A stretch of DNA of 64,000 nt from Sulfurisphaera ohwakuensis (GTDB taxonomy: Archaea > Thermoproteota > Thermoprotei_A > Sulfolobales > Sulfolobaceae): positions 1,240,001 through 1,304,000 of the forward strand of contig NZ_CP045484.1 in NCBI RefSeq assembly GCF_009729055.1, written 5' to 3'. The position numbers and the translations under genes were made by a program. How positions within the stretch are numbered: position 1 is the stretch's first letter; each line of letters begins with the position of its first letter. Positions 8,005 to 18,560 of the stretch are shown here, in pieces. The notes beneath the pieces are model-generated. The model had not been told where the DNA came from and did no database searches. It saw only the letters and a list, made by a program, of their open reading frames with translations.

Positions 8005-8820
8005 TTGAGAAAATTTTCTGTTATAAGCATCTCTGGTGGTTCTTGTTCTTTAAGTTGTACATATTGTAATTCAACATATATAAAGAGTATGGAGCCTGCT
8101 ATTTCTGAAGAAGAATTTTACAAAATCTTAAAGAAGAAGTATGAAAGAGGAGTTAAGGGGTTTTTAATTAGTGGTGGTTTTGATCCCCAAGGGAGGTTAC
8201 TGAATCTTAAGAGAATATTACCGGTTATGAAAAGGGTTAAAAGAGAGTTCGAAGATGTGATTTTTAATATTCATCCTGGGTTAGTAGAAAGGGAATTAAT
8301 AGAGGAAATGTCTGATGTTGTCGATATTGTAGATTACGAGTTTGCTTACTCACTAAGAGCTTTTGAAAATAAGGGGATAAAGAGGAATAGGGAGGATTAT
8401 ATTAAAGTTTTGGAAGATTTTATAACTAGGGGTCCTAAATATATTGTTCCCCATATAATTTTAGGTTTTCCTAATGATGATATTGAGGAGAGTATTAAAA
8501 TTGCTTCTTCTATGAAACCTTATCTTGTTAATTTCTTAGTCCTCATACCTACTAAAGGTACTCCCTCGGAGAATTTTGGTATCCCTCAGATTTCTGATAT
8601 TATTAAATATGTTGAGCTTGGTAATAGGTTAATGAATGGAAAGGTTAGTATTGGCTGTATGAGACCTTATAGGATTAAGGATGAGTTAGATAAGATAGTA
8701 GTAGAAAGAGGTCTTGTTGAGAGAATTTCTAATCCTTCCAGGAAATTATGGGGTTATTTAGATATGTATGATGCTTGCTGTAGTTTACCTTTAGAGTATT
8801 TAAATAAATTTAAACTTTAA
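8005..8820 (+). CDS. Radical SAM protein, likely second half of the two-protein lipoyl synthase
   Basis: A radical SAM enzyme of about 271 residues with the cluster motif CSLSCTYC (C-x3-C-x2-C) near the N-terminus and a paired cysteine DACCSL near the C-terminus, plus a GCMRPY segment. The TTG at 8005, two bases after the upstream stop, puts the conserved KFSVISISGGSCSLSC segment at the N-terminus; the earlier TTG at 7984 would overlap the upstream gene by 19 bases. It is the last gene of the lplA-lplB-radical SAM-radical SAM operon. The two radical SAM proteins are presumed to act together in inserting the two sulfur atoms of lipoate. The assignment rests on motif and context, not on a database search. 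Confidence 0.72.
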   Translation: MRKFSVISISGGSCSLSCTYCNSTYIKSMEPAISEEEFYKILKKKYERGVKGFLISGGFDPQGRLLNLKRILPVMKRVKREFEDVIFNIHPGLVERELIEEMSDVVDIVDYEFAYSLRAFENKGIKRNREDYIKVLEDFITRGPKYIVPHIILGFPNDDIEESIKIASSMKPYLVNFLVLIPTKGTPSENFGIPQISDIIKYVELGNRLMNGKVSIGCMRPYRIKDELDKIVVERGLVERISNPSRKLWGYLDMYDACCSLPLEYLNKFKL

Positions 8821-11199
<2,379 letters not shown>

Positions 11200-11207
11200 A
11201 TATCCCC

Positions 11208-11232
11208 GAACATGTGTTCTGTGCATTTTAAG
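11208..11232 (-). promoter_or_regulatory. nadA promoter with palindromic operator
   Basis: On the minus strand CTTAAAAT (11232-11225) is the TATA box and GAACA-CA-TGTTC (11219-11208) follows. The palindrome centre is 14.5 bases before the ATG at 11199, identical to the spacing in nadB. Two genes of the same pathway with identical box, spacing and orientation make a shared regulator likely; no candidate regulator gene is obvious nearby. Confidence 0.62.
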
Positions 11233-11262
11233 TTTTTAAATATTACTATCGAATATTTGTTT

Positions 11263-12093
11263 TTATGATTTATATACATCAAGAGAGAAGTCTAATGACC
11301 TTGAACTATGGGTTATATAACCACTTGAAATAATGTCAACCCCCGTTTTTGCATATTCAATTACATTATCTGGATTTATTCCACCAGAAGCTTCTACTAT
11401 TACTTTCCCTTTTAATTCATTTACTACTGGTATTATTTCTTCTGGTTTCATATTATCTAAAAGTATAGCATCTGCACCAGCTTGATATGCTTCTAATGCA
11501 TCTTTTAAACTTGATACTTCAACCTCAATTTTTTTAGTAAAACTTGTTATTTCTTTAGCTCTCCTTATAGCTTCTTTTACACTTCCGATTAGAGCAATGT
11601 GATTATCTTTTATTAACACTGCATCGGAAAGATTAAATCTGTGAGGATCTCCTCCACCTACTTCAATTGCGTATTTTTCAAATACTCTTAAACCTGGAGT
11701 TGTTTTCCTGGTCCCAGCTATTCTAACATTAGGGTTTACACTCTTAGCCAGTCTTGTCATCAAGTGGGTTACTGTAGATATACCAGATAATTTGCCTAAT
11801 AGATTCAGTACTAATCTCTCTACTCCTAAGATTGTTTCTGCGTCTCCTTCTATCTCTAATACTATATCTTTTTTCTTTATTTGTGTTCCATCTTTCATAT
11901 AATTTTCTATCTTTATTCCTAAATATTCTAAGAAAGGAATAATGAACTTTTGACCGGCTAATATTCCCTCATCTTTAGATATTATTATGGCTTTACATTT
12001 TATCCCAGAAACTATTTTACTTGTCACGTCTTCTGGGTATGTGTCTTCTTCAAGTAATGATAAGAGTTTGTTTATCATTATTTGTTTTATCAT
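11263..12093 (-). CDS. nadC: Nicotinate-nucleotide pyrophosphorylase (quinolinate phosphoribosyltransferase)
   Basis: A 276-residue enzyme that turns quinolinate and PRPP into nicotinate mononucleotide with loss of CO2. Family segments are visible: [14 protein letters not shown], the [13 protein letters not shown] motif that binds quinolinate and phosphate, [21 protein letters not shown], and the C-terminal [11 protein letters not shown] phosphate site. It lies upstream of nadA on the same strand with a 63-base gap to the nadA start. It lacks the GAACA palindrome in front of its own start, so it appears to have a separate promoter. Confidence 0.92.
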   Translation of the reverse strand: MIKQIMINKLLSLLEEDTYPEDVTSKIVSGIKCKAIIISKDEGILAGQKFIIPFLEYLGIKIENYMKDGTQIKKKDIVLEIEGDAETILGVERLVLNLLGKLSGISTVTHLMTRLAKSVNPNVRIAGTRKTTPGLRVFEKYAIEVGGGDPHRFNLSDAVLIKDNHIALIGSVKEAIRRAKEITSFTKKIEVEVSSLKDALEAYQAGADAILLDNMKPEEIIPVVNELKGKVIVEASGGINPDNVIEYAKTGVDIISSGYITHSSRSLDFSLDVYKS

Positions 12094-12166
12094 TTACGAA
12101 AAGTGAGTTATAGTGAAAATAAAAATTAGTCTTTAAAACATGTCGGTCAATCAAAGCAAAAATAAA

Positions 12167-12175
12167 CTTTATATC
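12167..12175 (+). promoter_or_regulatory. TATA box of the tRNA-Thr gene
   Basis: CTTTATATC is centred about 27 bases before the first base of the tRNA, the usual archaeal spacing. There is no other gene on this strand to serve. Confidence 0.6.
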
Positions 12176-12197
12176 TTATTTCATAATATTTTTATTT

Positions 12198-12289
12198 GCC
12201 GCTGTAGCTCAGCCTGGTTAGAGCGCCGGCCTTGTAAGGGTAAAGGGCAGGACAGCCGGCGGTCCGGGGTTCAAATCCCCGCAGCGGCT
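12198..12289 (+). tRNA. tRNA-Thr (anticodon TGT) with a 17-base intron
   Basis: The cloverleaf folds cleanly: acceptor GCCGCTG with CAGCGGC, D stem GCTC/GAGC, anticodon stem CCGGC/GCCGG, T stem CGGGG/CCCCG with loop TTCAAAT. The loop CTTGTAA places TGT at 34-36 (12233-12235). A 17-base insert (12237-12253) follows base 37, the canonical archaeal intron site. The discriminator base is T, usual for archaeal tRNA-Thr, and CCA is not encoded. The last 19 bases overlap the end of an antisense ribbon-helix-helix gene. Confidence 0.93.
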
Positions 12290-12417
12290 TTTTTCTCCCT
12301 TAAGTATCTTATTAAAGCTTCTCTTATTATTTCACTTCTGGTAATCCTATTGTTTAATGCATAGAGGTCTAGTTGTTGTAACAAATCCTCCTCTATTTTG
12401 AATGTAACTACTCTCAT
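12271..12417 (-). CDS. Small ribbon-helix-helix (CopG-type) DNA-binding protein
   Basis: This 48-residue protein is shorter than most gene finders accept. It begins [17 protein letters not shown] (beta strand then helix A) and continues [15 protein letters not shown] (turn and helix B), the textbook ribbon-helix-helix pattern of dimeric regulators and antitoxins. The final residues (KKAAAGI) and the TGA are read from the complementary strand of the tRNA-Thr 3' half. On the minus strand TTTATAAC (12453-12446) lies about 32 bases before the ATG and GATGAG just before it could serve as a ribosome site. No toxin gene is adjacent, so a stand-alone regulator is more likely. Confidence 0.75.
   Translation of the reverse strand: MRVVTFKIEEDLLQQLDLYALNNRITRSEIIREALIRYLREKKAAAGI
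12289..12300 (+). terminator. T-rich terminator after tRNA-Thr
   Basis: The mature tRNA is followed immediately by a run of six T and then CTCCC, the usual oligo-T archaeal termination signal. The same bases code for lysines on the opposite strand in the small ribbon-helix-helix gene. Confidence 0.5.
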
Positions 12418-12487
12418 TTCTCATCAAGTAATACCTAAAAAGTGGGTTATAAATAAGTCCAATTTGATATAAGTCAGAATAGAGAGA

Positions 12488-13642
12488 CTAAACCGAAACT
12501 ATTATCTTACTTTCCGCAAGAGTTTCTTCAATTACTTTCTTTAAGATCTCTGGATCTTTTTCATCTTCAATGAATCCTCTTATTAGAAATGATTCTGCCT
12601 CTTTTCTACTTAATCCTCTATTTTCTAAATAGAATATTAAATCATCTGGTACTCTAGATACTGATGCAGAATGCTTAGCCATTAATACTCTTCCAGTCTT
12701 TACTTCTAACATAGGTGCTACTATCGATTTTGCATCTTTACCCAATATATATGCTCTACCTATTATCGATGTAGATGAATCAAATGCTGTTTGATTTACT
12801 GATGCGTCTCCTCTTACAACTACTAATGCATTATCAGTAGCTATTCCTTTTAAGTTTCCTTCACTTACACTTCTTAATCCTTCATGTTGTACGTTTACTT
12901 TCATATCTATTTTATCGTTGTCTCTTCCTATTGATTTAGCACTAAAGACTGATCTTGCATCTTTCTCTAGAATTGTTGTATATTCTATGTGCGCCATTTT
13001 TGATTTAGTAGCAAATAATGTTGCGTTAAGTTCTCCTTCACAATAAACTTTACTATAATTATAAATGTATGTGGATTTGGCAATTAATGTGAAATTAACT
13101 TGAGAATCTCTTCCTATTTTTAGAGAAATAACTGACGATTGAAGGGAGTCTGGTATTTCGTTTTCAGCCAGATATATTATATCTGCTATTGCACCTTCCT
13201 TCACATTTATTTCTATGTTAGCCGGAGAAATGTAGCCTTTTTCTGTTACGTTATGATATATTAAGATTTTTGAAGAGTCTTCTATGTTTATTTTCAGTTT
13301 TTTTGATAATGCCAATGTTAAAGAGACAAGCTTAGTTTCATCTGCCTTCATCAGATTATTTGTTGGTTCAAAGCTTATTTCTCCTCCTATTATGTTATCA
13401 TCTTGTATATAGATTGTCTTGTATCCTTCTATTTCATACTTCTTTACTTTATTTGAAGAGGGAAAGATTGTTAAGTTAAGTTTATCATACTCACTCCATT
13501 CAGTATAATGCTTAACTGTAGGAGAATCGTTTATAATTTGGTATGGCAATGATTCTGCTAAAGAAAGTAATTTTTGCCTTTCTCCTTTATTTTCCAAGTT
13601 AGAAATGTATTTTTGTACAGAAGAAAAATCGATTATACTCAT
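12488..13642 (-). CDS. sufD: SUF Fe-S assembly scaffold subunit, SufD/SufB-like
   Basis: A 384-residue member of the SufBD family. The C-terminal half has the repeated beta-helix and ends with VSRVPDDLIFYLENRGLSRKEAESFLIRGFI, the family's C-terminal helical signature. It has fewer conserved cysteines than SufB and stands third in the operon, matching SufD. It forms the scaffold complex with SufB and SufC in the cytoplasm. It starts directly after the SufB stop codon with no spacer. The consumers in this window include NadA and the radical SAM proteins. Confidence 0.85.
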   Translation of the reverse strand: MSIIDFSSVQKYISNLENKGERQKLLSLAESLPYQIINDSPTVKHYTEWSEYDKLNLTIFPSSNKVKKYEIEGYKTIYIQDDNIIGGEISFEPTNNLMKADETKLVSLTLALSKKLKINIEDSSKILIYHNVTEKGYISPANIEINVKEGAIADIIYLAENEIPDSLQSSVISLKIGRDSQVNFTLIAKSTYIYNYSKVYCEGELNATLFATKSKMAHIEYTTILEKDARSVFSAKSIGRDNDKIDMKVNVQHEGLRSVSEGNLKGIATDNALVVVRGDASVNQTAFDSSTSIIGRAYILGKDAKSIVAPMLEVKTGRVLMAKHSASVSRVPDDLIFYLENRGLSRKEAESFLIRGFIEDEKDPEILKKVIEETLAESKIIVSV

Positions 13643-15082
13643 TTATGCCACTGCACCTAGTTTATCTAATTCTAACTTAATAACCTTATTCAGCATTGTA
13701 GCATATTCAAATGGTAGTTCTTTCATAATCTCATCAATAAATCCTAAGACTAGCATTGAAACTGATTCCTTTTCGTCTATACCTCTATTCATTAAATAGA
13801 ATAATTGATCTTCATTCATTCTGAAAGTATGGGCTTCATGAGCTACATCTGCATCTTCTTCAAAGACTTGGTTATGTGGGAATGTATATGCTTTTGTTTT
13901 CTCATCAAGCATTAGTGAATCACACTTTACAAATGCTTTTGCACCAGTAGCTCCTTTGTTAACCCTTATTAAGCCTCTGTATATGTTTACTCCGCCATTA
14001 AATCCTATGTTCTTGTTTATTACTTTACTCTTAGTATTTGGTGCTGCGTGAATCATTTTTGATCCGCTGTCCTTCCATTCTCCTTCACCGCTGGCTAATG
14101 TTACTACTAAACTTGTTGATGAGGCATTTCTTCCTCTTAATATTGTTGATGGATAAACGAAACTATATTTTGATCCTAAAGAACCTTCTACCCATTCCAC
14201 TGTTGAATTTTCATCTGCCCATGCCCTCTTATTATTAAAGTTAATTACATTTTTGCTCCAGTTTTGTACTGTTGTAAATTTAATATAAGCGTTTTTCTTT
14301 GCATATAATTCTACCATACCATCGTGGAATGAGAATTTCTTAAATTGTGGTGCTGAGCATCCTTCAATGAAATGTATATATGAACCTTCATCTGCTATGA
14401 TTAAGGTGTGCTCAAATTGTCCTTCCATTTCACTTCCTATTATGAAGAATCCTTCGACTGGTGTGGTTATTTTCACACCTTTTGGTACATATACGAATAC
14501 TCCACCACTCCATAAGGCACCATGAAGTGCGGCGAATTTGTGATCGGAAACGGGGAAAATTTTTGTGAAGTATTCTTTTATTATGTCTGGGTATTTTTGT
14601 ATTGCTTCTTCTGGCGGCATCATTATTACTCCTTTCTTAGCTAATTCTTGTTTAACATTAGAATAAATTGATTCTGATTCAAATGTTGCAACTAAACCTC
14701 CTAAGTATTGTTGTTCTGATTGAGGAATTCCTAATTGTTCATAATATTTTCTAATTTCTGGTGGTACTTCATCCCAATTTGATGTTCTTTCTACATCAGG
14801 CTTTATGTAAATTTCCATTTTTGAAACATCTAATTCGGAAAGGAAATCTGGTAACCAATTAGGAGTTGGGAGTTTTTCAAATAATTCTAAACTTTTTAAT
14901 CTTAATCTGAGCATCCATTCTGGTTCTTTTTTAAGTTTTGAAATTTCAACGATTACGTCCTTGCTTAGCCCGGACTCTACTACACGTTTATGAAATTCAC
15001 TTTGACTAAGGTTATTGTTTTTAGCCTCTATTGTGGCATTTATGATCTCGTTAATATCAAGCGAGAATTTCTCTTCTGGCAT
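13643..15082 (-). CDS. sufB: SUF Fe-S assembly scaffold SufB
   Basis: A 479-residue protein, the normal length for SufB, the scaffold on which iron-sulfur clusters are built. Recognisable blocks are LKSLELFEKLPTPNW near residue 68, YVPKGVKITTPVEGFF, FIEGCSAP, the C-terminal SLMLDEKTKAYTFPHNQVFEEDADVAHEAH with the conserved histidines, and LFYLMNRGIDEKES. It is separated from sufC by 90 AT-rich bases that may hold a second promoter, and abuts sufD downstream. Confidence 0.93.
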   Translation of the reverse strand: MPEEKFSLDINEIINATIEAKNNNLSQSEFHKRVVESGLSKDVIVEISKLKKEPEWMLRLRLKSLELFEKLPTPNWLPDFLSELDVSKMEIYIKPDVERTSNWDEVPPEIRKYYEQLGIPQSEQQYLGGLVATFESESIYSNVKQELAKKGVIMMPPEEAIQKYPDIIKEYFTKIFPVSDHKFAALHGALWSGGVFVYVPKGVKITTPVEGFFIIGSEMEGQFEHTLIIADEGSYIHFIEGCSAPQFKKFSFHDGMVELYAKKNAYIKFTTVQNWSKNVINFNNKRAWADENSTVEWVEGSLGSKYSFVYPSTILRGRNASSTSLVVTLASGEGEWKDSGSKMIHAAPNTKSKVINKNIGFNGGVNIYRGLIRVNKGATGAKAFVKCDSLMLDEKTKAYTFPHNQVFEEDADVAHEAHTFRMNEDQLFYLMNRGIDEKESVSMLVLGFIDEIMKELPFEYATMLNKVIKLELDKLGAVA

Positions 15083-15172
15083 TTTGGTTTACCTATCATT
15101 AACTCTGTTAAAGATCTAATATAAGCTTATCTATAAATAATTAAAAATTTTAAATTCTAGAAAAATTATTAA

Positions 15173-15910
15173 TTATTTCAATATTCCTTCATACCCTTTT
15201 TCATCTATAAATTTAGCTAATTCCATCCCACCAGAAGCTACTATTTTACCTCTATAAAGTACATGAACTTTATCAGCTTTCACATGGTCAAGAATCCTTC
15301 TATAATGAGTTATTATCAAGTATCCAGTATTATTCTCATTTCTAAGTTTTACTATAGCTTCAGCAATAGCTCTAAGACCATCAACATCAACACCTGAATC
15401 TGGCTCATCGAGTATTGCTATTTTAGGTTTCATTAATAACATTTGTAGAATTTCTGTTCTCTTTTTTTCTCCACCACTAAATCCTTCAAAAACACCTCTG
15501 TTTAATAAGGAGTCACTTACTCCTACAGTTTTACTTAGTTCTTTTACATAACTTATAACTTGTAGCGGGGATTGTGATGAACCGTAAATTCTGTTATACT
15601 CCGCTACTAGTAAGGTAGAAAGTTTTACTCCGCTTATTTCTATGGGATTTTGAAATGCTAAGAATAATCCTTTTTTGACTTTTTCATGTGTTTCAAGATT
15701 TGTTATATCTTCATTATCTAGTAAGATTTTGCCTTCAGTGATTTTATATTTAGGATGTCCCATTATAGCCAGTGATAGTGAGGTCTTTCCACTTCCGTTA
15801 GGTCCCATTAATACATGTATCTCTCCAGAGTTTATAGTTAGCGAAACACCTTTGAGTATTTCTTTACCTTCTACTGTTACGTGAAGATTTTCGATTTTTA
15901 AAGTTGTCAT
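15173..15910 (-). CDS. sufC: SUF system ATPase SufC
   Basis: A 245-residue ABC-type ATPase that powers the SufBD scaffold. It shows Walker A GPNGSGKTS, the signature FSGGEKKRTEILQ, Walker B PKIAILDEPDSGVDVDG and the switch histidine in LIITHYRR. I start it at the ATG at 15910. The upstream GTG at 15919 is part of a GTGAT Shine-Dalgarno motif four bases before that ATG. The AbrB-PhoU gene ends 15 bases upstream, so the four genes probably form one transcript. Confidence 0.92.
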   Translation of the reverse strand: MTTLKIENLHVTVEGKEILKGVSLTINSGEIHVLMGPNGSGKTSLSLAIMGHPKYKITEGKILLDNEDITNLETHEKVKKGLFLAFQNPIEISGVKLSTLLVAEYNRIYGSSQSPLQVISYVKELSKTVGVSDSLLNRGVFEGFSGGEKKRTEILQMLLMKPKIAILDEPDSGVDVDGLRAIAEAIVKLRNENNTGYLIITHYRRILDHVKADKVHVLYRGKIVASGGMELAKFIDEKGYEGILK

Positions 15911-15925
15911 ATATATCACTTCTAC

Positions 15926-16930
15926 TTATGAGCTTAAATTTCTCTCTATCCAAGGGGCTTCTTCAAGGAATAATGAACATGAAGAGTTATTTAATGCTTC
16001 TTCTAACATAGTAAGTAGATCATCCATATAACTTAGGAGAATTTGATTATCTGTATTTATTTGTGATAATGCTAGTTTAATTTGTGATATTAGGGTAAAT
16101 CCGTTAGAAATTCTCTTTATACTTGGAAATAATATACTCATTATTATTTCATCAAATAAATCGTTTATTTTTTGAAATACTTCTATTAATTTTTTATTTA
16201 TTTCTTGGTCATTTCTCAGTTTTTCATCTTTTTTTATAACTTCATTAAGTTTTTGCATTACGTGGTATACTCTTAACAATATAGAAGAATTTACAGCTAT
16301 AATGAAATTCCTCAGAGTATCCCTTTCAGAATTATATCTTCCACCCATACTTCTTCTTAATAACATAAGGTATACCCGTCTAAGATCTTCTATTGTAGAT
16401 TGTACTTCTGACTGATTCTGACCTTTAAGAATAGCTATAATATCATCTACTTTTTTTGCTATAATATTCAATATTCTCCTTAGTAAAGATTCTATGCCTA
16501 TTTTTTCAGTATCTAATAAGCAATCTAGTTTTATTCTGTCTTCTGTAACTTCAGATACTTCTATGCCCACTAATTGCTTTGAGAAATTCATTACATCTTC
16601 TACTTCTTTATGTTCCAAATTTTTCCTAGAAGAAAATACTATTTCATCATAACCTAGTGCATATAAACAAGGGATTGCTGTAGTCATTGATTGCTTGAAG
16701 CTATCAATATCGATTTTTACAGACCTTTTATTTGAGTTTAATTTTATTTTTTCAGCAACTAAACGCAAAGTGCCGTCTTCAGATACTTCCATAATTATTT
16801 TATCTCCTGGTTTAATTCCCCATTTGTTTATCCATTTTTTAGGTAATGTTATAAATAGAGAAGAAGAACCCAGTCTTTGAACTTTCCTAGTTTCTACATC
16901 TTTTGAAAATCTTGTTGTTTCATCAGACAA
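15926..16930 (-). CDS. AbrB-type DNA-binding domain fused to PhoU-like domain
   Basis: A 334-residue protein. The first 60 residues form a swapped-hairpin AbrB/MazE DNA-binding domain (RKVQRLGSSSLFITLPKKWINKWGIKPGDKI), and the rest is helical and PhoU-like. This arrangement is widespread in archaea and usually annotated as a phosphate-uptake regulator, but no phosphate transporter is near. Here it sits directly upstream of sufC, which suggests a regulatory role for the SUF operon or metal/phosphate status; that is inference. Its promoter has TTTATATAAA on the minus strand near 16962-16971, leaving a leader of about 10 bases. Confidence 0.8.
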   Translation of the reverse strand: MSDETTRFSKDVETRKVQRLGSSSLFITLPKKWINKWGIKPGDKIIMEVSEDGTLRLVAEKIKLNSNKRSVKIDIDSFKQSMTTAIPCLYALGYDEIVFSSRKNLEHKEVEDVMNFSKQLVGIEVSEVTEDRIKLDCLLDTEKIGIESLLRRILNIIAKKVDDIIAILKGQNQSEVQSTIEDLRRVYLMLLRRSMGGRYNSERDTLRNFIIAVNSSILLRVYHVMQKLNEVIKKDEKLRNDQEINKKLIEVFQKINDLFDEIIMSILFPSIKRISNGFTLISQIKLALSQINTDNQILLSYMDDLLTMLEEALNNSSCSLFLEEAPWIERNLSS

Positions 16931-17015
16931 GAATTTATCCCTATTTAATCTACTTGAACGCCGTTTATATAAATGTTTCTAAAGCTTATTAATAACAAGA
17001 TAAAAAGCAGTTTTT

Positions 17016-17384
17016 CTACTGTTTCTTTTTCTTTATTGTTACTTTTAATAACCATTTAACTCTTGAAACATCCATAGTTGAAGGATCAGCATCATCTGGT
17101 AAGCTTAAATTAAGTCTATATTCTTTACCATCCTTTGTTTTACAAGAAATAGATAATCTCCTTGGTCTTGATTCAACTTTTAATGTAGCTAAATCAGCTT
17201 TAGGAACATCTATGAGATATTCGTATCCTTCATCGGTTTCATTAACACTATATAATGGTGAAGAAAATCTTCTTAGTTCTCTTTCTATTTCTTCCTCTAT
17301 TTCTCTTTGTATTCTTCTAAATTTTTCTTCCTCTTGTTTTAATAGGTTCTTTATTAATTCATCTAAGTCTTTAAAAGCTGGCAT
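17016..17384 (-). CDS. Hsp20/alpha-crystallin-like protein
   Basis: About 122 residues: a charged N-terminal coiled-coil segment (EEEKFRRIQREIEEEIEREL) followed by a beta-sandwich resembling the alpha-crystallin domain, with YEYLIDVPKADLATLKVESRPRRLSISCK and a final KWLLKVTIKKKKQ. The usual C-terminal I-x-I anchor is absent, so it is an atypical small heat shock protein or a p23/CS-like co-chaperone. I start it at the ATG at 17384, preceded by GTGAT; the GTG of that motif at 17393 is a poorer start. It is last in the gcvT-gcvH-PAC2 operon. Confidence 0.7.
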   Translation of the reverse strand: MPAFKDLDELIKNLLKQEEEKFRRIQREIEEEIERELRRFSSPLYSVNETDEGYEYLIDVPKADLATLKVESRPRRLSISCKTKDGKEYRLNLSLPDDADPSTMDVSRVKWLLKVTIKKKKQ

Positions 17385-17389
17385 TTTTA

Positions 17390-18133
17390 TCACGCATATG
17401 TCATTGGTCTATTTGATGCATAAGTCGGTAATTCTTGTTTTGTCTGCTCCATTAATCCCTTAATTTTATCTCTAATATCTTCTGCTTCTTTTAGTAATTC
17501 GTCAACACTTATAGAGAACCCTATATATTTACTCAATATAGTTAATGCTATTGCTGATGCTTCTGGATCTGGTAGATCAAGAAAAGATTCAACAACAATA
17601 ACGAAATTACTTAAATTATTTTTATGTGATTCAATAAGCAAAGGAGCATACGGACCGGCTATATAACCATCACCAAATTTTTCCATAAGACCAAGTTTTT
17701 GTAAATCTTGAGCTGTATTATAATCATTTGCTATCCAATATGCATTTAATTTTTCAGCGTTTAGCCTATCTTGTATTGGTAATCCTGTTATTGATATAAT
17801 ATTTGAAATACTATATTTTTTTGCAACATCAACTATAATCCTACTTATTACATTTATTGCAGATGAGGGTATGGCTATCCATGAATGAAATACTATCATA
17901 TTATGGTTATGATAGAGTCTTATAGGGGATTTTGCTATTCCGTCTTGAACGTGAGAAATTGGGGGTAAAATAGTTGGCGCGTAAATTTCGGCAAACTCTT
18001 TAAGTTTTAACCTTTCTATCAAATACTCTGTTGCTATCACTCCAACTAATCCAGCGTCTGGTAATCCAACTATAAGATAAGAAGGTTTAGATAAAATTGG
18101 AGTATATTTTTCAATAATTTCGTATTGGCTCAT
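17390..18133 (-). CDS. PAC2 family protein (proteasome assembly chaperone homolog)
   Basis: A 247-residue protein of the PAC2/PbaB superfamily. The N-terminal GLPDAGLVGVIATEYLI and the central IITGLPIQDRLNAEKLNAYWIAND are typical, as is a helical tail with DIRDKIKGLMEQ. Eukaryotic homologs chaperone proteasome assembly; the role of the archaeal proteins is not settled. The start shares one base with the gcvH stop (TAATG), placing it inside the glycine cleavage operon. A protein-quality role together with the Hsp20-like neighbour is possible. Confidence 0.78.
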   Translation of the reverse strand: MSQYEIIEKYTPILSKPSYLIVGLPDAGLVGVIATEYLIERLKLKEFAEIYAPTILPPISHVQDGIAKSPIRLYHNHNMIVFHSWIAIPSSAINVISRIIVDVAKKYSISNIISITGLPIQDRLNAEKLNAYWIANDYNTAQDLQKLGLMEKFGDGYIAGPYAPLLIESHKNNLSNFVIVVESFLDLPDPEASAIALTILSKYIGFSISVDELLKEAEDIRDKIKGLMEQTKQELPTYASNRPMTYA

Positions 18134-18552
18134 TATAATCCCTCTCTTTGTTTTATTAATTCACTATACTTTTCCGGACTTAACAATTTTTCTATTTCGT
18201 TTCTGTCACTTATCTCTAGTTTAAATATCCAGCCTTCACCATAAGGATCTTTATTTATTAGTTCTGGTGACTCAGTCAGTTTTTGGTTTGTTTCTATTAC
18301 TTTTCCAGATAATGGAGAGTAAATATCTGCAGCAGCTTTTACGGATTCTACAACAGCAACCGGATCATTAGCCTTAACTTCTTTATCTATCTCTGGTAAT
18401 TCAACACCTACGATATCACGTAGTTTTTTCTGTGCATAATCAGTTATTCCCACAATAGCTATGTTTTCTTTAACCAATATCCACTCATCTGTTTCTGAAT
18501 AATACCTATCTTTTAATACTTTATATTTTCCACCAACTATAATTTCTGACAT
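18133..18552 (-). CDS. gcvH: Glycine cleavage system H protein
   Basis: A 139-residue lipoyl carrier that shuttles the aminomethyl group between P, T and L proteins. The lipoylation lysine is in [35 protein letters not shown] at the N-terminus and the [10 protein letters not shown] strand at the C-terminus are typical. The ATG at 18552 is preferred: the GTG at 18561 belongs to a GTGAT ribosome-binding motif five bases upstream. This is the direct client in the window for the lipoate ligase and lipoyl synthase genes at 6253-8820. Confidence 0.93.
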
Positions 18553-18560
18553 TATTATCA

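Noticed and set aside
12140..12364. 74-codon plus-strand open frame
   Set aside because: It runs through the tRNA-Thr gene and its terminator and is antisense to the ribbon-helix-helix gene; the tRNA explains the sequence.
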